In this document: piece after piece, positions 59,080 to 64,000 of the stretch
Numbering within the stretch: position 1 is the stretch's first letter
How the letters are laid out: each line of letters starts with the position of its first letter
From: RGIG1681 sp045596905
GTDB lineage: Bacteria > Bacillota > Clostridia > Christensenellales > UBA1242
Reading direction: 5' to 3'
DNA length: 64,000 nucleotides
Assembly (NCBI GenBank): GCA_045596905.1
Contig: JAZODG010000007.1
Location: 70,317 to 134,316, forward strand
Position numbers and translations under genes: made by a program
The notes under the pieces: generated by a model
The model's database searches: none
What the model saw: the letters and a program-made list of their open reading frames with translations, nothing else
What the model was told of the DNA's origin: nothing

Positions 59080-62000
59080 CTTTTGCTCCTTCATTATTAA
59101 AACTTGACACATCTATGCCCATAACATAATTTCTGCCACGACCAAACTTTGCAGACTCTTTTCCACAAAAACCTGCAAACTCACAATATGCACATTCCTC
59201 ACTTTCTTTATCTGTCATTTTCTTAAGTGGCGATGGTTCAATGAAACCGTCAAGGATTTCTGAGATTGCTTGCTTGCATAATTTTTCGTTATAATCTCTC
59301 ACTGAAGCAATCTCATTTTCAGTCAAATAATTATTGCTATTTCCATGACTAATTTCAAACTCACCACTTTCTCTTGCCTTTTCTGAAGACTTGATTTTAA
59401 GTGGAACAAATGTGCTGTCTGGATTATCATGTGAAAGTGTGATATCCATGTGTTTAACCACTTCAATATCATCAAGCAAAAATCCTGTCATTTTGTAATT
59501 ATTCTTTATTTTTTGCTCAATTTTTACAAAATCACTATGAATTGGAAAATAAAACAAACCAGCAACTTTTTGCTCTTTTGTTTTTGCAATTGCATGCAAG
59601 TATGAAATTAATTGTATTTTTTTACCATAATAAATTGCACTTAAAGTGTTATCAATTTTTCCTGTTTTATAATCAATAATTCTGATATAGTTTCCAAACT
59701 TATCAATTCTATCAATCACACCTTCAAGTGAAATTATTTTATCATTTTCTATTTCTAATTTAACTGCGTTTTCGCCTTTAAATTTAAACTCATTAAGCTC
59801 TGGTTTATTTTTAAAATTTGAACATTGTTGTTCATTAAAAATATACTTCGCAAGTCTTTGTGATTCGTCATAAATAAACTTTAACACAGAAACATTTTTT
59901 GTTAAATTGATGTTAAGGGTTTCAAGGGTTTCATCAAAAACTTCTTTTGATTTCCTTTCAAACTCAGCTTCTTCAAGTCCTTCAAACTTATCTAAGTCTT
60001 GAATAAATAACTCAACAAATTTATGAATAATTGTTCCTATATCCGGGCTTGAAATTGCTGCTTTTTTATTCTCTTTAAGTCTTAAGCCATACTTTACAAA
60101 AAACGCATATGGACAAGCAAAATATTGCTCTAATTGTGATATGCTGGTTTTGTCATTATAAAAGAAAATATTTCTTGCTTTTGCAAGTGTAAAGTCTTTT
60201 TTATCAAATGCAACATTATCAAGATATCTCTTAAAGTTTTTTGACATCTTGTTTTTTAGCATATTATATTTCTCATTTAGTTCGCCTTGCAAATGCTGAC
60301 CATAAACAATATATTCGCCAACTTCTTTTGCAAACTCTTTTTCACTTGCCTTTAGTGAAATATTTTTTTGCAGAATAAAATTGTTTATTATGCTCAAATT
60401 TAATAGCGCAGAAAGTCTTGAAATCACCCTTGCAGGTTTATTCGTTCCCCCACCAAGTGACTTAACCGAATAGCTCACATATAATTTCTCAGTTGGAACC
60501 AAAAGCGTTTCATAAACATTATAGCTTTCTCTTTTGTTGATTTGTTTAACTGTTGGTTCAATTTCTTTTTGAATAATGCCAGCAGTTTTCATTAGTTCTT
60601 CATCTAAAATAATGCCACTGTTTTGAATAGCAACAGGAAACTTTCCTTCAACTGCGCCAACAACAAACAAGTCTTTAATTTTATAAATACCTTCTGCCGA
60701 CTTATAAATAACAACCGAATCAACTGAAACAGGCTCCAAGTTAAGCTCTGTTTGTGAAAATCCTGACATATAAATTTTCAAGAACTGGTCAATATCAACA
60801 ACCAAATCACCCAAAAACTTCTTGAAGTTATCATTAACGATCTTAACTTTTTTAAAGATGTCATGAGTTATTTCACCTTGTTCAACAAGTCCTTGTTCTG
60901 TTTCATATTTATAAATATTTTCAAGTTTTTGCTCACAGTCAAAATAACCAAGCATATTCTCAACAACTTCAACAAACTCTGAAACTGTTTTTTCGCCTTG
61001 ATAATTTGCTTTAAATTTATCATAAAATTCTGCAATAAATTTGATAACGTTATTTATAATTACTCTTTCATTCTGGTTTTGAACTCTGTTTTCATCAACG
61101 TTCTTCAAAAATGCTGTATAGTTAACACCATATTCATTTACATAGTTTTCAAACACTTCAAAACCATCAATACCTGTTAAAGCATTTGAAAGCCAACACA
61201 AAACCTTGTCACCTGAAAGATGACTTCTGAAAATATCTATTGAATCTTTAATAAATTTAACAAAGAAATGATTTGAAATATCATATGACTTTTTCAAAAA
61301 ATAAGGAATGTTATAGTCTGCAAAAATCTGTTTTATTAAGTTTTCGTCTCCATCAAGTTCAGAGTCAACCACTGCGATATCTCTAAATCTTTTTCCGTTT
61401 TTAACTTCTTCAATGATTTCGTTTGCAACAAACTCAATTTCTTGTTGTTTGGTTTCAAACTCAAAAAGTTTAACATTCCCTTTGCTTTCAACCTGTTTCT
61501 TTTCAGTTGAATAAAGATAGTTTTGAATATTCCAAAAATCTCCACTTAATGCCGGATTAAAAACATTTGGAACATATGGATAGTTTAAACTTTCAGCAAT
61601 TTTAACAAACTTTTTATATAGTTCATTTGATTGAATATATTTGTCTTTTCTGTTTTCACTGAAATAACAGCATGAAAAAGTTATGCTTTTTGCATTCTTT
61701 GCAAACTCTTTCAAAACAGCAACCATCTCTGTTGTAACATTGTCAAAACCAACAATAAAAATATTTGAGCTTTTGATAAACTCATTTGTTTGTGCAAGTT
61801 CACATAAAACATTCAGCCTGTCACAATCATCAAAAAGTTCATCACCCAAAACCTTTTGGTATTCTTCATAAATAAAACAAATATCTTCAAGCTTGATTTT
61901 TAATGATTCATCATCTGTTTGCATAGCCAACATTAGGTCATTTGGCATAACTCCACTAGACTTGAACTGCTGAATGGTGTCATATATTTTTTCAGCAAAA

Positions 62001-62341
62001 CCAACTGAATCAACTGCCTTGCTGTAACACTTAAACTTGTCTGCGTTATCAATGATAATTTGTCTTAAAAGCATAACGCAGGTTTGTTTTGAAACAATCT
62101 TGCTTTCATCAATACCACCGACTCTATCAAGCAATCTCACAAACGAATAAACAAACACATTAGAAAAAGCCCCTGACCTAGACAAATCCAAAAGTTCTCT
62201 TTCAATCGCAATAGACTTTGGCTCAGGAACAATGACAACATAATTTCCAAAAACATCACTCTCAGCCTGTTTTATAACCTGCTCAAGGGTTTTTGTTGTT
62301 GCATATCTTGTAGTGCTTGAAATATTATAGTTTAGCTTCAT
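59069..62341 (-). CDS. addB: ATP-dependent nuclease subunit AddB
   Basis: A 1090-residue AddB, the second nuclease subunit with an inactive helicase-like fold that scans for Chi. The N-terminus shows a degenerate nucleotide site. The C-terminal nuclease has FACPYAFFVKYGLRLKE (first Cys of the [4Fe-4S] site), GTIIHKFVELFIQDL, EGVIDRIDKFGNYIRIIDYKTG and ECAYCEFAGFCG (three Cys completing the cluster). The ATG has no Shine-Dalgarno but sits six bases after a TAAAAT box (leaderless). The order addB-addA with overlapping ends is standard in Firmicutes. Confidence 0.97.
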   Translation of the reverse strand: MKLNYNISSTTRYATTKTLEQVIKQAESDVFGNYVVIVPEPKSIAIERELLDLSRSGAFSNVFVYSFVRLLDRVGGIDESKIVSKQTCVMLLRQIIIDNADKFKCYSKAVDSVGFAEKIYDTIQQFKSSGVMPNDLMLAMQTDDESLKIKLEDICFIYEEYQKVLGDELFDDCDRLNVLCELAQTNEFIKSSNIFIVGFDNVTTEMVAVLKEFAKNAKSITFSCCYFSENRKDKYIQSNELYKKFVKIAESLNYPYVPNVFNPALSGDFWNIQNYLYSTEKKQVESKGNVKLFEFETKQQEIEFVANEIIEEVKNGKRFRDIAVVDSELDGDENLIKQIFADYNIPYFLKKSYDISNHFFVKFIKDSIDIFRSHLSGDKVLCWLSNALTGIDGFEVFENYVNEYGVNYTAFLKNVDENRVQNQNERVIINNVIKFIAEFYDKFKANYQGEKTVSEFVEVVENMLGYFDCEQKLENIYKYETEQGLVEQGEITHDIFKKVKIVNDNFKKFLGDLVVDIDQFLKIYMSGFSQTELNLEPVSVDSVVIYKSAEGIYKIKDLFVVGAVEGKFPVAIQNSGIILDEELMKTAGIIQKEIEPTVKQINKRESYNVYETLLVPTEKLYVSYSVKSLGGGTNKPARVISRLSALLNLSIINNFILQKNISLKASEKEFAKEVGEYIVYGQHLQGELNEKYNMLKNKMSKNFKRYLDNVAFDKKDFTLAKARNIFFYNDKTSISQLEQYFACPYAFFVKYGLRLKENKKAAISSPDIGTIIHKFVELFIQDLDKFEGLEEAEFERKSKEVFDETLETLNINLTKNVSVLKFIYDESQRLAKYIFNEQQCSNFKNKPELNEFKFKGENAVKLEIENDKIISLEGVIDRIDKFGNYIRIIDYKTGKIDNTLSAIYYGKKIQLISYLHAIAKTKEQKVAGLFYFPIHSDFVKIEQKIKNNYKMTGFLLDDIEVVKHMDITLSHDNPDSTFVPLKIKSSEKARESGEFEISHGNSNNYLTENEIASVRDYNEKLCKQAISEILDGFIEPSPLKKMTDKESEECAYCEFAGFCGKESAKFGRGRNYVMGIDVSSFNNEGAKDGD

Positions 62342-62347
62342 ATTTTA

Positions 62348-62376
62348 ATTTTACAATATTTATTTCTATAATTCAA
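62348..62376 (-). promoter_or_regulatory. Leaderless-type promoter of addBA
   Basis: TTGAAT (62371-62376), 17-nt spacer and TAAAAT (62348-62353), six bases before the addB ATG. No ribosome binding site lies between. Confidence 0.72.
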
Positions 62377-62407
62377 CAAACTATAATGAATTTTTCAAAT
62401 TATAAAA

Positions 62408-62436
62408 TTGACAAATACCTATTGCTATTGTAAACT
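62408..62436 (+). promoter_or_regulatory. Promoter of the YugP-type protease gene
   Basis: Perfect TTGACA (62408-62413), 17-nt spacer and TAAACT (62431-62436), followed by GAGGT and the ATG, a conventional layout. Confidence 0.75.
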
Positions 62437-62453
62437 TTATGTGAGGTAAAAAT

Positions 62454-63176
62454 ATGGATTGGATAACACTATACATTATTGCTGGTATATTGATTTTACC
62501 AGTTTTCATTTATGGTTCATACTGTCAAATCAAAGTTAACGCTGTTTTTGAAGAACAAAACAAAAATGAAGCTTCAAACACAGTTTGCGCAGCAGAACTA
62601 GCCTATAAACTCCTTGCAAAAGCAGGAATAAAAGACGTTAAAGTCGTAAAGGCAAACGGAAGACTAACTGACTGCTACAACCCTAAACATAAGGTTATAA
62701 AGCTTTCAACTGAAACATATTATTCTTCATCAATCGCAGCCCTTGGAGTTATGGCTCACGAAGTTGGTCACGCCATTCAACATCACCAAAAAAGTTTTAT
62801 GTTCAGACTCAGACAATTTATTTCACCTGTTGTTGGATTTGTTTCAAAAGCATTCTTCCCACTTGTTTTATTAGGCTCAATCTTTAACATAATGTTCTTG
62901 TTGCCAACCATCGGGTATTATATAGTTTTTGGAAGTGTTATTTTCTATGGAGCATCACTTATATTTGAACTTATCACCCTTCCACTAGAATATGACGCGT
63001 CAAAAAAAGCAATGAAAATGCTTTCTGAAACCGAAACATTAAACTCAACAGAACTATCAAAAACCAAAGAAGTTTTGTCAGCAGCAGCTCAAACATATGT
63101 TGCATCACTTGCATCAACTCTGCTTTATTTCATAAGATTCTTTAGCTTATTGATAATGTTCCACAGAGATGACTAA
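62454..63176 (+). CDS. YugP-type membrane zinc metallopeptidase
   Basis: A 240-residue protein of the PF04298 (Zn_peptidase_2, YugP) family. The zinc motif HEVGH (H102, E103, H106) is followed by a conserved HHQKSFMFRLRQF; a further acidic residue lies in EYDASKKAMKML. Four membrane helices: one at the N-terminus, two in the middle, one at the end. Substrate unknown; probably membrane quality control. GAGGT ribosome binding site. A bidirectional terminator follows. Confidence 0.92.
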   Translation: MDWITLYIIAGILILPVFIYGSYCQIKVNAVFEEQNKNEASNTVCAAELAYKLLAKAGIKDVKVVKANGRLTDCYNPKHKVIKLSTETYYSSSIAALGVMAHEVGHAIQHHQKSFMFRLRQFISPVVGFVSKAFFPLVLLGSIFNIMFLLPTIGYYIVFGSVIFYGASLIFELITLPLEYDASKKAMKMLSETETLNSTELSKTKEVLSAAAQTYVASLASTLLYFIRFFSLLIMFHRDD

Positions 63177-63180
63177 ATAA

Positions 63181-63210
63181 AAAAAGGATAACAAATCTGT
63201 TATCCTTTTT
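63181..63210. terminator. Bidirectional terminator
   Basis: A 13-bp stem (AAAAAGGATAACA with TGTTATCCTTTTT) around AATC, with T-tracts on each strand, between the YugP-type gene and the convergent Ig-repeat gene. Confidence 0.92.
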
Positions 63211-63232
63211 ATTTTGCATAAATTTACATAAA

Positions 63233-64000
63233 TTAAGCATTAATCATTCTTTTGTCGCAATCAAACAAAGAAGCTGTTCTTGCAAGATTCATAATCAAAT
63301 AAGCTTCAGTGTCAAGGCTTTCTGATCTGCAAACTTCTTTTGCAATAGACATCTTTTCTTCCAAATCACTTGTTTTTGGACAAACATCAAGCTCAACAGT
63401 CTTTTCAACTGCAGAATCTGCTCTAAAACTAAAGTCAAAATAGTTTTCAACTTCATTAACTTTTTGCTTAACAGCCTTTTTTGTTGATGCAACAACATTC
63501 TTTTCAAAACCCTTTTCAACAGTGTTTTTCATTCTCTTTGCTGCACTTGCGTTATTAATTTCAGCAACTCCAAGTTTTTCAACTTCAGTTTCAACAATAG
63601 CCTTTGTTGTTTTTGCCTTTTTTGCCTTAGTTGCCTTTAATTCTTTATCTTGAACATCAATTGTATAAACTTTATCGCTTGGAGTTGTAATTGTAAGAGC
63701 ACCTTTAGCACCAATTACACCATTAAAACCTTGTTCTCCTTGGTGTTCATCTTGAACAGAGAAACCAGGAAGAGTAATTTCTGGGAATTTTTCGTTATCC
63801 CAATCGATATCGCCTACTTTATCATTTTCTTTTTCATCGATAATAAGGTTATCACCTGTAGAACCGATTAAAGTAAGATTTGGTTTAATTGTATCTTTAA
63901 CTGTAATTACAACAGATTTTGTAGAAGTATTATTTTGAGCGTCTGCTGCTGTAAGAGTAATTGTATATGAAGTGTCCCATTTGTAGTCGTTGATAATAGT
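63233..64000 (-). CDS. C-terminus of large Ig-repeat surface-type protein
   Basis: The last 255 codons of a large protein whose N-terminus lies past base 64000. The first ~35 residues read as an Ig/cadherin-like strand set (SYTITLTAADAQNNTSTKSV, then ITVKDTIKPNLTLIG). Then comes a Lys/Ala-rich linker (KATKAKKAKTTKA) and a helical, charged end with two cysteines (VCPKTSDL, VCRSES) that I do not recognise. There is no LPxTG motif or C-terminal membrane helix, so anchoring, if any, is at the N-terminus. Codon choice (CTT, ACT, GGT) in the Ig part differs from its 3' end, hinting at a mosaic origin. Confidence 0.7.
   Translation of the reverse strand, partial: TIINDYKWDTSYTITLTAADAQNNTSTKSVVITVKDTIKPNLTLIGSTGDNLIIDEKENDKVGDIDWDNEKFPEITLPGFSVQDEHQGEQGFNGVIGAKGALTITTPSDKVYTIDVQDKELKATKAKKAKTTKAIVETEVEKLGVAEINNASAAKRMKNTVEKGFEKNVVASTKKAVKQKVNEVENYFDFSFRADSAVEKTVELDVCPKTSDLEEKMSIAKEVCRSESLDTEAYLIMNLARTASLFDCDKRMINA

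Overview
The window is an AT-rich, gene-dense stretch of bacterial chromosome from a low-GC Firmicute of the Clostridia type, probably an uncultured, spore-forming anaerobe. The evidence is the content: sporulation families (SpmA, SpmB, a SipL/SPOCS protein, a SpoVB-type flippase, a SpoIIQ-like LytM protein), AddAB recombination nuclease-helicase, Mfd, RicT, Veg, GreA, a CIRCE-controlled ClpB, consensus sigma-A promoters and many hairpin-plus-T-tract terminators. I saw no phage genes, transposase, CRISPR array or rRNA. There is one tRNA, Glu (CTC). Genes at both edges are cut (a tRNA-dihydrouridine synthase on the left, a large Ig-repeat protein on the right). Almost everything is on the minus strand, consistent with replication running from high to low coordinates. 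No stretch over 300 bases lacks a gene.

Layout: 0-8 kb holds a lipid-linked glycan flippase followed by exported proteins of unknown role (small membrane proteins, an Ig-like protein, a beta-helix protein, a lipoprotein translationally coupled to pyruvate kinase). 8-14 kb holds pyk, a SpoIIQ-like M23 protein, a flippase-like membrane protein and a PrsA-type foldase. 14-24.5 kb holds mfd-pth-(GlmU-like), the Bacillus glmU-pth-mfd order but with a degenerate GlmU, then tadA, an M14 peptidase, a CPBP protease, walJ, an M1 peptidase lipoprotein and a glyoxalase-II-like hydrolase. 24.6-30 kb holds a three-gene ABC exporter with a terminator-like hairpin in its leader, and clpB under a promoter embedded in a CIRCE operator. 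30-33 kb holds small unknown proteins around tRNA-Glu. 33-44 kb holds a conserved informational block (holB-ricT-trmN6-tatD-rsmA, as near the Bacillus origin) into which a ferredoxin and a divergent spmAB pair are inserted, then greA, a Rho-like protein with no P-loop and a SipL-like protein. 44.7-53 kb holds veg, membrane proteins, an XRE regulator, an RNA methyltransferase-like protein, lepB, serS, hup and others. 53-64 kb holds a membrane protein with a Tyr/Gln-rich tail and an AT-hook-like motif, addAB, a YugP-type zinc protease and the truncated Ig-repeat protein.

The strongest non-routine signal is in the starts. Several genes have a good -35/-10 promoter with the start codon exactly six nucleotides after the -10 box and no Shine-Dalgarno sequence (11464, 24532, 45022, 47950, 62341; looser cases at 19010 and 48084). 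This predicts leaderless mRNAs, while most neighbours have clear Shine-Dalgarno sites. Other points of interest are the degenerate GlmU, the P-loop-less Rho relative, the membrane/AT-hook-like protein beside addAB, the hairpin leader of the ABC operon and an unexplained GC-richer segment just downstream of tRNA-Glu.
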